A program made the position numbers and the translations under genes. Below, one piece after another: positions 33,652 through 42,763 of a DNA stretch of 64,000 nt. Position 1 is the first letter of the stretch. Every line of letters starts with the position of its first letter. The notes under the pieces are model-generated. The model did not search any database. It worked only from the letters and a program-made list of their open reading frames with translations, and was not told the DNA's origin. The DNA is from an uncultured Flavobacteriales bacterium (GTDB lineage Bacteria > Bacteroidota > Bacteroidia > Flavobacteriales_E > Vicingaceae): assembly GCA_937901255.1 (NCBI GenBank), contig CALCHN010000068.1, forward strand, positions 31,172 through 95,171, read 5' to 3'.

Positions 33652-35388
33652 TCAAATCCTCGATTGGTAAGTAAACAACTCAAAGTAACGTCCTTGCTTA
33701 GCAATCAATTCATCATGGTTGCCTTTTTCTTTTATTTCACCATTTTCAATAACTAAAATCTGGTCGGCTTTACGGATGGTACTCAATCGGTGAGCAATTA
33801 CAAAGGTAGTTCTGCCTTGCATTAAATTGCCTAAACTTGCTTGTATCAATGCTTCGCTTTCAGTATCTAAATTAGATGTGGCTTCATCTAAAATTAATAT
33901 TTTAGGGTCTGCCAATACTGCTCGGGCAATGGCTATTCGTTGTCGTTGTCCTCCAGAAAGTTTAACACCTCTCTCCCCTATTACGGTTTCTAAGCCTTTT
34001 TCAAATCGGTCAGTAAATTCATTTACATAAGCTGCTTTTACTGCTGCTTGTATGGCTTCTTCACTAGCATTGGGTCGAGGAAAAATAATGTTTTCTCTAA
34101 TCGTTCCTTCAAACAAAAAATCATCTTGCAATACTACTCCCAAATGTTTTCTATAACTGTTTAAGGTAACGGTTGACAAATCTTTGCCATCTATGGTTAT
34201 TTTACCCGAATGAGGTGTTAAAAAGGAAGAAACCAAACTGGCAATAGTGCTTTTTCCCGAACCGGAAGAACCCACTAAAGCTGTAACTGTACCTTGTGGT
34301 GCATTAATATTAATGTTGCGAATTACTTCTTTATCTTGCTCGTAAGCAAAAGATACGTTTTCAAAAGCAATATCTCCGTTTATTTCTTTTAGCTCAAGCA
34401 CTCGTTCTTGCTTCTCATGTTCGGATTCCATGTTCATTATTTCTTCCGTTCGGTCTAGTCCGGCAAAACCTTCTGTTAGCTGACTACCAATATTGCTCAT
34501 TTGCACTATAGGAGCTATCATAAAACCTAAATAAAGGGTAAATGCCAAGAAATCTCCAAAGGTTAATTCATTGTTCATAATCATGTACCCTCCAATGCCC
34601 ATAATACCTGTGGAAGCTAGTCCTAATAAAAAAGTAGCCGAACTGGTAATTAAAGCCGTAGAAGTAAGACTTTTTTTGATGTTTAAAAATAATTTTTCTA
34701 CACCTGTTTCAAAACTTTTAATTTCTTGTTGCTCGGCATTAAATCCTTTTACCACCCTTACCCCATTTAAAGTTTCTGTTAATCGACCGGTTACTTCTGC
34801 ATTTATTTTCCCTCGTTCTCTAAAAATAGGACGAATAAATCCAAAGGCTTTCATGGCTACAAATCCGAAAATAGCCACAGGAACAAGCACATAAGCGGTC
34901 ATCATCGGACTAATTTTTATTAATAATACCAAAGAAATAACCGCAGTTAAAGTTCCTCCTACCAATTGAACCAAGCCTGTTCCTACTATGTTTCTTACGC
35001 CTTCTACATCGGTCATAATTCTAGAAACCAACTCGCCAGATTTGCTGTTGTCGAAAAAACTAACGGGCAGACTCAATATTTTTTGCTGCACTTTCACTCG
35101 AAGTTGAGCAATTAAATGCTGTGCTTCAACACTCAATAGTTTGGTTAACAAAAACGAAGTTATGGCTTGAATTAAAATTGCTCCGGCAACAACAAAAATG
35201 ATGGTGTATAATTTATCAAAATCGTTGTTTACAATAACATCATCAATTAAGTATTTTGATGCTCCTGGTAGTACTAAACTAGCTAAACGGCTAATTACAA
35301 TAAGGATTAAGCCTACAAAAAGCAATTTTTTCCTGGGCCAAATAATGGTTTTAAATACGCTACCTATAGACACTTTTGTTTTACTCAT
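33652..35388 (-). CDS. ABC exporter, MsbA/BmrA-like (fused permease-ATPase)
   Basis: This 578-residue half-transporter has six membrane helices (about 15-310) and an ATPase with Walker A GSSGSGKST, signature LSGGQRQR and Walker B ILILDEAT. SGELVSRIMTDVEGVRNIVG in the first cytoplasmic stretch is typical. It exports a hydrophobic substrate, lipid or drug, as a dimer. It stands alone and so lacks context. It is distinct in sequence from the 11.0-12.9 kb exporter and has a standard ATG start. Confidence 0.9.
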   Translation of the reverse strand: MSKTKVSIGSVFKTIIWPRKKLLFVGLILIVISRLASLVLPGASKYLIDDVIVNNDFDKLYTIIFVVAGAILIQAITSFLLTKLLSVEAQHLIAQLRVKVQQKILSLPVSFFDNSKSGELVSRIMTDVEGVRNIVGTGLVQLVGGTLTAVISLVLLIKISPMMTAYVLVPVAIFGFVAMKAFGFIRPIFRERGKINAEVTGRLTETLNGVRVVKGFNAEQQEIKSFETGVEKLFLNIKKSLTSTALITSSATFLLGLASTGIMGIGGYMIMNNELTFGDFLAFTLYLGFMIAPIVQMSNIGSQLTEGFAGLDRTEEIMNMESEHEKQERVLELKEINGDIAFENVSFAYEQDKEVIRNININAPQGTVTALVGSSGSGKSTIASLVSSFLTPHSGKITIDGKDLSTVTLNSYRKHLGVVLQDDFLFEGTIRENIIFPRPNASEEAIQAAVKAAYVNEFTDRFEKGLETVIGERGVKLSGGQRQRIAIARAVLADPKILILDEATSNLDTESEALIQASLGNLMQGRTTFVIAHRLSTIRKADQILVIENGEIKEKGNHDELIAKQGRYFELFTYQSRI

Positions 35389-35485
35389 ATTGTGATAAAT
35401 TTAAGTCGTAAAGTTAATGGAATTGAAAACCAATTAATCAAAATAGTTTTAAGATTTTTCTTTTGTTATTCCCTTATTTTACAAT

Positions 35486-35571
35486 CGTCATTCCTGCATA
35501 GGTAGGAATTATTGAACAATAAAAGATTCCCGATAATTTTTCCGTTGCACTTCAAAATTTCGGGAATGACG
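35486..35571. repeat. ATTCC/GGAAT interspersed element, full copy
   Basis: The outer arms CGTCATTCC and GGAATGACG frame two inner hairpins: TTCCT/AGGAA near 35490-35508, and ATTCCCGA/TTCGGGAAT between 35526 and 35567. The right half matches the short copy at 54721-54762. It lies between the exporter and the cold-shock gene. Confidence 0.6.
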
Positions 35572-35630
35572 GTAAAGATTAGAAGTAGGAGAATACAATT
35601 AACAAAAAGTAGGATTATGTGTTGGAAAAG

Positions 35631-35644
35631 CCCCCCCTTCTGGG
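35631..35644 (-). repeat. C-rich hairpin at the 3' end of the cold-shock gene
   Basis: CCCC-ttct-GGGG with an extended C-run, then GGGGG at 35650-35654 near the stop, mirrors the arrangement at 16098-16123. It may work as a transcript end. Confidence 0.5.
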
Positions 35645-35656
35645 GATTAGGGGGAT

Positions 35657-36106
35657 TTACACCTTCTTCACTCTAACAGCATTTAGTCCTTTTTGACCTT
35701 GTTCTAGTTCAAAAGTTACTTTATCGTTTTCGGTAATTTCATCAATTAATCCGCTAACGTGAACAAAATATTTTTCTTGATTGTCGGTATCTAAAATAAA
35801 TCCATATCCTTTAGAACTATCAAAGAAAGAAACTTTTCCTTTTCTGTTAGGATTAAATTCTTCATCTACTCTTTTAGAAACACCTAATTCAATGTTTTCG
35901 GCTTTAATAACTTTCTTTTTCTTGTTGGGATCTGGAGGAGTGTCGGTAATCATACCATTTTCATCAACATAAGCAATCATGCTATCGAAGTCGCTATCAG
36001 TAGCGTTGGCTTTACGTTCTTCTTTTTTGGCTAATTTGTCTTGACGTTTTTTTAATCTTTTTTTCTCTTTTTCTTTTTTGTTGTAGGTTTGTTGCGATTT
36101 TGCCAT
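35657..36106 (-). CDS. Cold-shock domain protein with charged N-terminal extension
   Basis: The 149-residue protein joins a very basic helical N-terminus (about 1-35, KKEKEKKRLKKRQDKLAKKEE) to a CspA-like domain at about 85-149. The domain has GKVSFFDSSKGYGFILD and KYFVHVSGL in place of the RNP1/RNP2 motifs. Such proteins bind single-stranded RNA and melt structure at low temperature. The FxF-type residues are slightly changed but the fold is clear. A -7 box at 36171 gives a leader of about 60 bases, common for cold-regulated genes. The extension is shared by many Bacteroidetes relatives. Confidence 0.88.
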   Translation of the reverse strand: MAKSQQTYNKKEKEKKRLKKRQDKLAKKEERKANATDSDFDSMIAYVDENGMITDTPPDPNKKKKVIKAENIELGVSKRVDEEFNPNRKGKVSFFDSSKGYGFILDTDNQEKYFVHVSGLIDEITENDKVTFELEQGQKGLNAVRVKKV

Positions 36107-36170
36107 TGTATAATTTAGTTGTTAATACACACAATCTGAATATTGCATGTAGTTTTGAGCTTTCAGGCTG

Positions 36171-36178
36171 CAAAGGTA
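36171..36178 (-). promoter_or_regulatory. -7 element TACCTTTG of the cold-shock gene
   Basis: A perfect TAnnTTTG box on the minus strand lies 65 bases before the ATG, which gives a predicted 5' leader of about 58 bases. Confidence 0.65.
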
Positions 36179-36250
36179 GCCTTTTTATACGCTGTATTTG
36201 TAATTAGCTTGGCTTTTAATTTTGTAGGATAAATTTAAAATAAAACTGCG

Positions 36251-37042
36251 TTAGTTTTTTTCTAATCTTTGCACCCTGTTTTTGAGGTCTTTGAGTTCTA
36301 TCCCTACACTTCTCATTAAATTAAGAATATTGGCAGGGTTAATTTCATCTTCTTCATACTGACCAATACATAAATTAAGTTTGAATTGCCAAATTTCCAA
36401 TACTTCAGATAAGTGTAAAGTATAAGGCTCGTACATTTTATTATCAGACGATAATATTAATAACCCCTCCTCTATTCTATCGGTAAACACACGCTTGTAA
36501 ACTAGTCCATCATTTTTGGTGAGAATAATATAACAATAATTGTTTTTTACCTGATGTGGCCCTTCTAAAAATTCTCCCACTACTACATCGCCATCTTTTA
36601 CCCACGGATGCATAGAATCTCCTTTAATAGGAAAAGCCCTGTGTTTGCCTGTTGGTAAAAAGTTTAAACTCATAATGGGTAAATCTGCAATGTATTCGGT
36701 ATCGGTATAGCCTTGCAAATAACCCGCAGAAGCTTCTTTGGTAACTACCTCTATTACATCATTGTTATTAGCATCTACTTTTATAGGGAATAAAATACGC
36801 TGATTGCCAATATCCATAAACGTATCTTCTGTTGCCATAGTTAAATCATTTTTCACCAATGCATCTATCGGGATTTTAAAAAATTCGGACAACACAATAA
36901 GTGTTTCTATTGGCGGAACAGATCTGCCTTCTTCATAAGAACCAATTCTAGATTTAGTAACATCTATTGCCTGAGCAAACTGCTCTTGAGTCAAGCCCTT
37001 TAACATTCGTAAATGCTTGATATTTTTTGAAACTTTCATCAT
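36251..37042 (-). CDS. XRE-S24 (CI/LexA-like) transcriptional repressor
   Basis: The 263-residue protein has an N-terminal helix-turn-helix (LTQEQFAQAIDVTKSRIGSY, residues 17-36). A C-terminal S24 domain (about 125-225) follows, with the catalytic serine in KGDSMHPWVKDGDVVVGE and a downstream lysine in DGLVYKRVF. A self-cleavage Ala-Gly-like site may be KEASAGYLQGY. Such proteins repress until triggered by a stress signal. It is divergent from the radical SAM gene across 64 bases containing an 11-bp inverted repeat. The start is either of two adjacent ATGs (37042, 37039). Many Bacteroidetes carry this regulator outside prophages. Confidence 0.85.
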   Translation of the reverse strand: MMKVSKNIKHLRMLKGLTQEQFAQAIDVTKSRIGSYEEGRSVPPIETLIVLSEFFKIPIDALVKNDLTMATEDTFMDIGNQRILFPIKVDANNNDVIEVVTKEASAGYLQGYTDTEYIADLPIMSLNFLPTGKHRAFPIKGDSMHPWVKDGDVVVGEFLEGPHQVKNNYCYIILTKNDGLVYKRVFTDRIEEGLLILSSDNKMYEPYTLHLSEVLEIWQFKLNLCIGQYEEDEINPANILNLMRSVGIELKDLKNRVQRLEKN

Positions 37043-37045
37043 AAC

Positions 37046-37090
37046 TACAAATATAAGTCAAATAATCTACATATTATAGTTATATTTGTA
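37046..37090. promoter_or_regulatory. Symmetric divergent promoters and candidate operator
   Basis: TACAAATATAA (37046-37056) and TTATATTTGTA (37080-37090) are perfect 11-bp inverse copies. Each contains a TATATTTG -7 box, one per strand (37048-37055 minus, 37081-37088 plus). The minus-strand box puts the repressor transcript start at or next to its ATG. The repressor may bind this palindrome and control both genes. Confidence 0.6.
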
Positions 37091-37106
37091 AAAATAATTT
37101 AAAACC

Positions 37107-38144
37107 ATGAAAGGCAGAGGAAGTCAAATACAGGTAAACAACAAATTTGCTAAAACCGCTTACGTAAATGAACATATAGAAGGTATTGATGTACCTTTTT
37201 TGGAAGATACTAAAACAGAATACATTGCCGAATTTCCTAAAAAGATAGTCAATAAGGTGTATAGCCCTACTGTACCGTTTGCTTACTCTATGAACCCCTA
37301 CCAGGGTTGCGAACACGGTTGTGTTTATTGTTATGCAAGAGAAAGTCACCAATATTGGGGGTACGGAGCAGGATTGGATTTTGAACGTAAAATTATTTAT
37401 AAACCTGATGCTCCCAAACTGTTAGAAAAACAGTTTAATTCAACAAACTGGAAAGTTAGTCCTATTATGCTTTCCGGAAATACCGATTGCTACCAACCTA
37501 TTGAGAGAAAACTAAAAATTACAAGAGAAATACTAAAGGTGTGTTTAAAATACAAACATCCAGTAAGCATTATCACTAAAAATGCTTTAATACAAAGAGA
37601 TATTGATTTACTGATTCCTTTAGCAAAATTAAATTTAGTACATGTAAGCTTAAGCATTACTTCATTCGATAATAAATTAAGAAGCTTATTAGAGCCAAGA
37701 ACAGCTTCTGTACAAAAGAAACTAGAAACATTAGAATTGTTATCCGCCAATAATATTCCTGTAAATGTGATGGTAGCTCCTATCATTCCCGGATTAAATA
37801 GTCATGAAATTCCTAATATTGTTAAAAAAGTAGCAGCATCAGGAGCTTTATCTGTTGGCTACACTACAGTTAGATTAAACGGAGAAATTGCTGAAATTTT
37901 TGAAGATTGGCTACGCAAAACTTACCCCGAAAGAGCGGACAAAGTATTGAACCAAATAAAAGAAATAAATAATGGTAGTTTAGAAAGCAAAGGCAAAAAC
38001 AGACTAAAACTACACGGAGAAACAGCTGTAATGATAAAAAGTATGTTTGATGTAGCCAGAAAAAAATACCTAAAAGGAAAAGTTTGGCCTGCTTACAATT
38101 TAACTGCTTTTGCTCGTCCTACCGACCAGCTGAGTTTGTTTTAA
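37107..38144 (+). CDS. PA0069-family radical SAM protein (SplB-like)
   Basis: The 345-residue iron-sulfur enzyme has the radical SAM cluster motif GCEHGCVYCYA (Cys68, Cys72, Cys75) after MNPYQGC. The PA0069/Rv2578c group resembles spore photoproduct lyase, but its reaction is unknown. The end ARPTDQLSLF is typical. Divergence from a LexA/CI-like repressor hints at damage-responsive expression and thus a repair role, which is inference. It overlaps the convergent DUF4249 gene by 4 bases at the stops. Confidence 0.88.
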   Translation: MKGRGSQIQVNNKFAKTAYVNEHIEGIDVPFLEDTKTEYIAEFPKKIVNKVYSPTVPFAYSMNPYQGCEHGCVYCYARESHQYWGYGAGLDFERKIIYKPDAPKLLEKQFNSTNWKVSPIMLSGNTDCYQPIERKLKITREILKVCLKYKHPVSIITKNALIQRDIDLLIPLAKLNLVHVSLSITSFDNKLRSLLEPRTASVQKKLETLELLSANNIPVNVMVAPIIPGLNSHEIPNIVKKVAASGALSVGYTTVRLNGEIAEIFEDWLRKTYPERADKVLNQIKEINNGSLESKGKNRLKLHGETAVMIKSMFDVARKKYLKGKVWPAYNLTAFARPTDQLSLF

Positions 38145-39088
38145 TCTACCAACACCAATGTATCATAAGTTACTCCATACCCACCCCAAACACCTAAACC
38201 TCCGTTGACATTGGTTTCTACCATAGTGGGAGCAGAAAAAGGATTTCCTGAGCTAAAACTTGCCATTTCAAAGGTTTCCCAAAAGTTAAAATGAGGCATG
38301 TCTATCGTGCAAAATTTAACGACAACCGTATCTCCTTGTTGATAATATTCAGAAGTTTCAGCTAAATCGTCCGGAGCTTGAGAGTTGATTTCCTGACCTC
38401 TGGCAAATGTACCTTCAAAGGTAAGTCCGTTAATGAATTGATCTTTAAACACCGAGCCAAACACCGGAATAAATCGGCTGTCTTTCCCTACTCTTTTAGT
38501 AAAAACACGGTAAGCATTGCCGTATTGTGGTGGGTCAGACAATTCAAACCATAAATATCCAAAATTGTTAAACCCGGGTTGATCTTTGTACCAATACTTG
38601 TTCATAAAAACCAACGGTGGAATCTGAGAGGATGAAGTAGCTACTTTTCCATCGGCTTCAATATATAAATTGTAAGTTTTTCCCACTTCTCCGTAAATAG
38701 TGGTGTCTAAAGTAGTATAAACACAAAAACCAAAAGTTTGTAAGTTGGTTAACGAAACTCCAATTAGTTCGGCTACAGCGGGCAATAACGAATCGGGCAA
38801 TTGGTCGGTGCAAATTTCTGTTAGTTGTACGGTGTTTGTTCCGTTTGACACGGTTACTAAGGCTCCACTAACAAATAACTGACGTAGAGATGTTAGGTCT
38901 GTCGGTTCAAAATAAGGTGAACTTTTCGTAAGAATTACAAATGGTGGTCTGCCTTGTTCTATATTCCCCTCCACCACTAATTTGGTTTCAGCATCGGGTA
39001 AATCAATGGTAATTTCTTTTTCGCATGAAAGTAGAAAAACCATCATTAATAATGATAAAAAAGCGGGGACTATGTTTTTAATTTTCAT
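38141..39088 (-). CDS. DUF4249 lipoprotein, partner of the TonB receptor
   Basis: The 315-residue protein has a lipoprotein signal ending FLLSC (cysteine near 22). The DUF4249 start CEKEITIDLPDAETKLVVEGNIEQGRPPFVILTKS, seen in two stretches, is unmistakable. A beta-sandwich body follows. Genes of this family sit next to TonB-dependent receptors in Bacteroidetes, where the product is taken to be an outer-membrane accessory lipoprotein. It follows the receptor gene by 239 bases with a cloverleaf repeat between them, so co-transcription is likely but not certain. Confidence 0.88.
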   Translation of the reverse strand: MKIKNIVPAFLSLLMMVFLLSCEKEITIDLPDAETKLVVEGNIEQGRPPFVILTKSSPYFEPTDLTSLRQLFVSGALVTVSNGTNTVQLTEICTDQLPDSLLPAVAELIGVSLTNLQTFGFCVYTTLDTTIYGEVGKTYNLYIEADGKVATSSSQIPPLVFMNKYWYKDQPGFNNFGYLWFELSDPPQYGNAYRVFTKRVGKDSRFIPVFGSVFKDQFINGLTFEGTFARGQEINSQAPDDLAETSEYYQQGDTVVVKFCTIDMPHFNFWETFEMASFSSGNPFSAPTMVETNVNGGLGVWGGYGVTYDTLVLVD

Positions 39089-39197
39089 GTATTTATAATT
39101 ATTGTTCTTTATCAGTCTATATTAGAATGCTGAGCTTACAACTCAACGTTTTATTGATTTAGGTTCCGTTAGAATTTGTCAGTTTTTATTATTTTCG

Positions 39198-39267
39198 ACT
39201 CTCCCCCAAGTTATCTACCGATAACTTTTCCCCCTCTCTTAAAAGAGAGGGGGCAAGGGGGAGAGTT
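39198..39267. repeat. Cloverleaf intergenic repeat, copy 1
   Basis: The outer stem ACTCTCCCCC/GGGGGAGAGTT encloses AAGTTATC/GATAACTT and CCCCCTCTCTT/AAGAGAGGGGG, which together give a three-way junction. Copies 2-4 lie at 50000, 62315 and 63694. Confidence 0.8.
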
Positions 39268-39327
39268 AATTATTCATTTCTTAGGTTTAACTTTTTTACT
39301 CATAGTCATTTAATTGTTGTTTTTATT

Positions 39328-41691
39328 TTAAAAACTAAAATTCCAAGAAACAGACGGAATAATTCCAAACAACGACACTTGTTTTGCTTGTAAATCAAGT
39401 GTTCCATCGTAAATGTTTCCTTCGTTAGAAAAATAGATAAAGTAAGGGTTTTTACGGTTATACAAGTTATAAATAGAAAAATTCCAGCTCGATTTAAATT
39501 TTTTGGTTTCTTTACCTTTTAAGGTAAGAGCTACATCCAATCTATGAAAAGCCTCCATACGGTAAGAATTTCGTTCACCGTATTCATCTACCACTTTTCC
39601 TTCAATAAAATAACGAGCGGTAGGTAATGTTAATGCATTTCCGGTGGCATATACCCAAGTGGCTCCTAATACTAATCGGTCTGAAATATCGTAATTGAAA
39701 ACAATAGAAGCATCGTGCCTTCTGTCGTATCTAGGATAAAAAGCTTTGCCGTAATTTAAGTCATCGAATTGTCTTTTAGTCCACGAAAGCGTATAACCTA
39801 TCCAACCATTTACTTTTCCGTATTTCTTTTTGATGAAAAACTCCGCTCCATACGACCAGCCTCTTCCAAAAGTAAGATTGTTATCTACATTGGTTCCACC
39901 ATCATCTTGCGGACTAACACCGTCTTTGTACTCCACTTGGTTTTTCATATCTTTATAATACACTTCTACCGAACTTTCCCATTTATTTTTAAATAAATTT
40001 TTGAAGTAACCCAATGCATACTGCGTAGAAAACTGTGGTTTGGTAACCTCGGTACTAGGTAGCCATTGGTCGGTAGGTAACGAAACGGTAGCTATGGTAG
40101 CCAAATGTATGTATTGATAATTCTGAGCAAAAGAAGCCTTTAACGAAGAACTTTCAGAAAAGGCATATCGTGCTGTAAATCGAGGTTCTAACCCTTGATA
40201 AATTTTTACTGTTTCTCCTTTGTTGTACACTACAGTATCAAGCGGAGCACCTGTGGCTTCATCTTTACTGTAACGTTTAAAAGGCCCTATATGCTGATAA
40301 ATAGTATATCTTAAGCCAGGATGAATTTTTAGTTTTTCGCTGATGTCCCATTCATCCGAAATGTACAATGCACCTTCGTTAGCATAGTTGAATATTTTCT
40401 CGCCTGTGTTAAAATCAACATCTCCGGAACTAACATCGGCACTGTTGGGCGTGAATTTATGAAAGGTGTAAGCTGCTCCAAATTTTATTTTATGCAAAAT
40501 GGATGGTAAATAAGTGTAATCTGCTTTTAAGCTGTAATCGGTAATTCCTGAATACAAACCAAAGCTAAATTGATCCTGTATTGCTTCTACCCTAAAACGA
40601 TAGTCGGTAAATGAAGCTGTTATATCTCCATAAAATTCATCGCTTACAATTCTACTCCATTTTAAAGCAACAATAGCATTTCCCCATGGAGTGCTTAAAT
40701 CGAAACCATCATCCGAGTTTTTAAAAGTAAACACATCTCTACCGAAGTATCCGCTTAAACTCAACTTATCTTTAGATGATAACTTGTAATTGAATTTTGC
40801 ATTAAAATCGTAAAAATAGTAGTTGCTACCTTTAAATTTAGACGAATCACTAACAAAGGGCTGAGCTAAATCTCCTGCATAGGTTCTTCGAGCAGAAGCA
40901 ATAAAGGAAGCGGTGTCTTTTTTTATCGGTCCTTGAACGGTTAAACGAGAAGAAATTACACCAATACCACCGTCCACTTTAAATTTTTTGTAATCACCAT
41001 CCGTCATAGATATATCCAACACCGAAGAAAGTCTTCCTCCATACTCAGCCGGCATTCCGCCCTTTACCAACTTTACATCTGAGATAGCATCGGCATTAAA
41101 AACCGAGAAAAAACCAAATAAATGCGAGGCATTGTAAACAGTTGCTCCATCCAATAAAATTAAATTTTGGTCAGGTCCTCCTCCTCTTACATAAAAACCT
41201 GAGTTTCCCTCTCCGGCAGTTTGCACTCCGGGCATTAGTTGAACGGTTTTTAGTACATCTACTTCACCAAAAATAGCAGGCAAGGTTTTTACCTTATCCA
41301 TTTTTAATTCTACGGTACTCATTACCGCATCATCGGTATTTTCGTTTTCCTTCTCACCTACTACTGTAAATTCTTCTGCTGTAATAACTGTTGGTTCAAT
41401 TATTTGATTGATTTTTAAGTTTTTATTGAGTTCAATTGGTATTTCAATGGTATTAAAACCTATGTAAGAAATTACCAAGGTATAGTTCCCTTTGGGCATG
41501 GATAGCTGATAAAAACCTTTTTCATTGGTGGAAGTTCCCTTATTGGTTTCTTTGATGTAAACGGTTGCTCCAACAGCTGTTTCTTTGGTAGATGCGTCAG
41601 TAATTGTTCCACTTATGGTATAATTTTGAGCTAAAAATGTATTTCCTACCAAAAGAAAAAATGCAATAATAAGAAGCTGTTTAAAATTCAT
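39328..41691 (-). CDS. TonB-dependent outer-membrane receptor with carboxypeptidase-like N-domain
   Basis: The start at 41691 (MNFKQLL) gives 787 residues with a Sec signal. A CarboxypepD_reg-like domain follows (about 22-100; YTISGTITDASTKETAVGAT), then a plug domain (about 115-220; VMSTVELKMDKVKTLPAIFG) and a 22-strand barrel that ends in aromatic phenylalanine (WNFSF). It imports a chelate or oligomer powered by TonB. The DUF4249 lipoprotein and ChaN genes on the same strand suggest iron or haem uptake. The frame reaching 41715 adds eight non-signal residues and is not preferred. No SusD gene is present. Confidence 0.92.
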   Translation of the reverse strand: MNFKQLLIIAFFLLVGNTFLAQNYTISGTITDASTKETAVGATVYIKETNKGTSTNEKGFYQLSMPKGNYTLVISYIGFNTIEIPIELNKNLKINQIIEPTVITAEEFTVVGEKENENTDDAVMSTVELKMDKVKTLPAIFGEVDVLKTVQLMPGVQTAGEGNSGFYVRGGGPDQNLILLDGATVYNASHLFGFFSVFNADAISDVKLVKGGMPAEYGGRLSSVLDISMTDGDYKKFKVDGGIGVISSRLTVQGPIKKDTASFIASARRTYAGDLAQPFVSDSSKFKGSNYYFYDFNAKFNYKLSSKDKLSLSGYFGRDVFTFKNSDDGFDLSTPWGNAIVALKWSRIVSDEFYGDITASFTDYRFRVEAIQDQFSFGLYSGITDYSLKADYTYLPSILHKIKFGAAYTFHKFTPNSADVSSGDVDFNTGEKIFNYANEGALYISDEWDISEKLKIHPGLRYTIYQHIGPFKRYSKDEATGAPLDTVVYNKGETVKIYQGLEPRFTARYAFSESSSLKASFAQNYQYIHLATIATVSLPTDQWLPSTEVTKPQFSTQYALGYFKNLFKNKWESSVEVYYKDMKNQVEYKDGVSPQDDGGTNVDNNLTFGRGWSYGAEFFIKKKYGKVNGWIGYTLSWTKRQFDDLNYGKAFYPRYDRRHDASIVFNYDISDRLVLGATWVYATGNALTLPTARYFIEGKVVDEYGERNSYRMEAFHRLDVALTLKGKETKKFKSSWNFSIYNLYNRKNPYFIYFSNEGNIYDGTLDLQAKQVSLFGIIPSVSWNFSF

Positions 41692-41805
41692 GCTGTTTTT
41701 TAAAATGAGGCACAAATTTAGCTATTAAAGCAGTTGAAATAAGTAAGAAAGCGTATTTTATTTTTGTTAAATTATATTAAAATAAATTTAATCTTTGCTT
41801 GAAAA

Positions 41806-42663
41806 TCAATGAGTTTTAGTCATATTGCTTGGTGTGCAAATAACAAAATCAGCTATACCAACACTTTCGGTTGATAAAGAATCTAACTGATCTTGCTCTA
41901 CGGCAGCAATGGTTACTATTTTTAATCCGCCTTTTTCTTGGTTTAAATACCAACTTATTCCCTCAAAATTATTAGAGTGATAAGTACCATTGTAGTGAAT
42001 AAATGTCTGCCCTTTTTTCCAATTTTTTAGAATGAAATGAGCCATGGTTGCATCTTTTATGGCTTGAGCTTTTGGTAAGTTCTCCCCTCCGTGACCTCCT
42101 GCCATTTCCATCATTTTTTGGTAACCCGGTAAATCTTTATCATAAGCAATGGGTAACGGAGCAATATATTGTCTTCCTTTGTCTGTTAAACTATTTAAAG
42201 CTCCAAATCCATCTTTATAAACCATACTAGCATATCTCCTAGGAATATTAGTTGCAATAAATCCTATTTGATATTTTAATGCATAATCCATTAAGGGTTG
42301 ATAATCGGTTTTATTGTTTGGCCAAAGTTTCATTTCTTTAGCAAAAGTTTTATAATCGAACTTACCAGATAAATATTCGTTAATTATCATTTGGTCATCT
42401 GCTTCATACATTTCTGCTCCGAGTATAACTTCTTGGTTAATTAGTTGATGTACATCTTTAGTAAGTTCTAATTGAAGCCAATGATTTATTGGGTTATTGT
42501 GCAACTCTCCAAACAGAATTATATCTGCATCTTCAGTAGCTTTTAACAATTTTTTATAGTTAGTTTTTTTACCTTTTTCGTTAAATAGTTGGTAAGCAGG
42601 TTTGTCACTAATAAATGAAAATGATACCAATACTGCTAATAAATAAATCCACTTCTTTTTCAT
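41806..42663 (-). CDS. chaN: ChaN family haem-binding/iron-regulated protein
   Basis: The 285-residue protein has a signal peptide (MKKKWIYLLAVLVSFSFI). The ChaN/Tiki-type core shows DIILFGELHNNPINHWLQL (about 50-68), ILGAEMYEADDQ and HYNGTYHSNN. Campylobacter ChaN binds haem and is iron-regulated. The position just upstream of the TonB receptor on the same strand supports an iron or haem uptake unit. A Fur box is not evident in the 90-base gap. Other Tiki-type proteins are metalloproteases, so binding versus cleavage is open. Confidence 0.8.
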   Translation of the reverse strand: MKKKWIYLLAVLVSFSFISDKPAYQLFNEKGKKTNYKKLLKATEDADIILFGELHNNPINHWLQLELTKDVHQLINQEVILGAEMYEADDQMIINEYLSGKFDYKTFAKEMKLWPNNKTDYQPLMDYALKYQIGFIATNIPRRYASMVYKDGFGALNSLTDKGRQYIAPLPIAYDKDLPGYQKMMEMAGGHGGENLPKAQAIKDATMAHFILKNWKKGQTFIHYNGTYHSNNFEGISWYLNQEKGGLKIVTIAAVEQDQLDSLSTESVGIADFVICTPSNMTKTH

Positions 42664-42763
42664 AGTTACGAGTTTTAAGGGTGCAAATATATCGACTTCA
42701 AATAGTATAAATGACGTATAAAATCTTCTTTTTGAAAGATTTATAAAAATTTAAGATTCCAAT

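Noticed and set aside
39198..39267. Repeats that might be read as CRISPR units
   Set aside because: The copies are tens of kilobases apart, have no spacer periodicity, and no cas gene is present.
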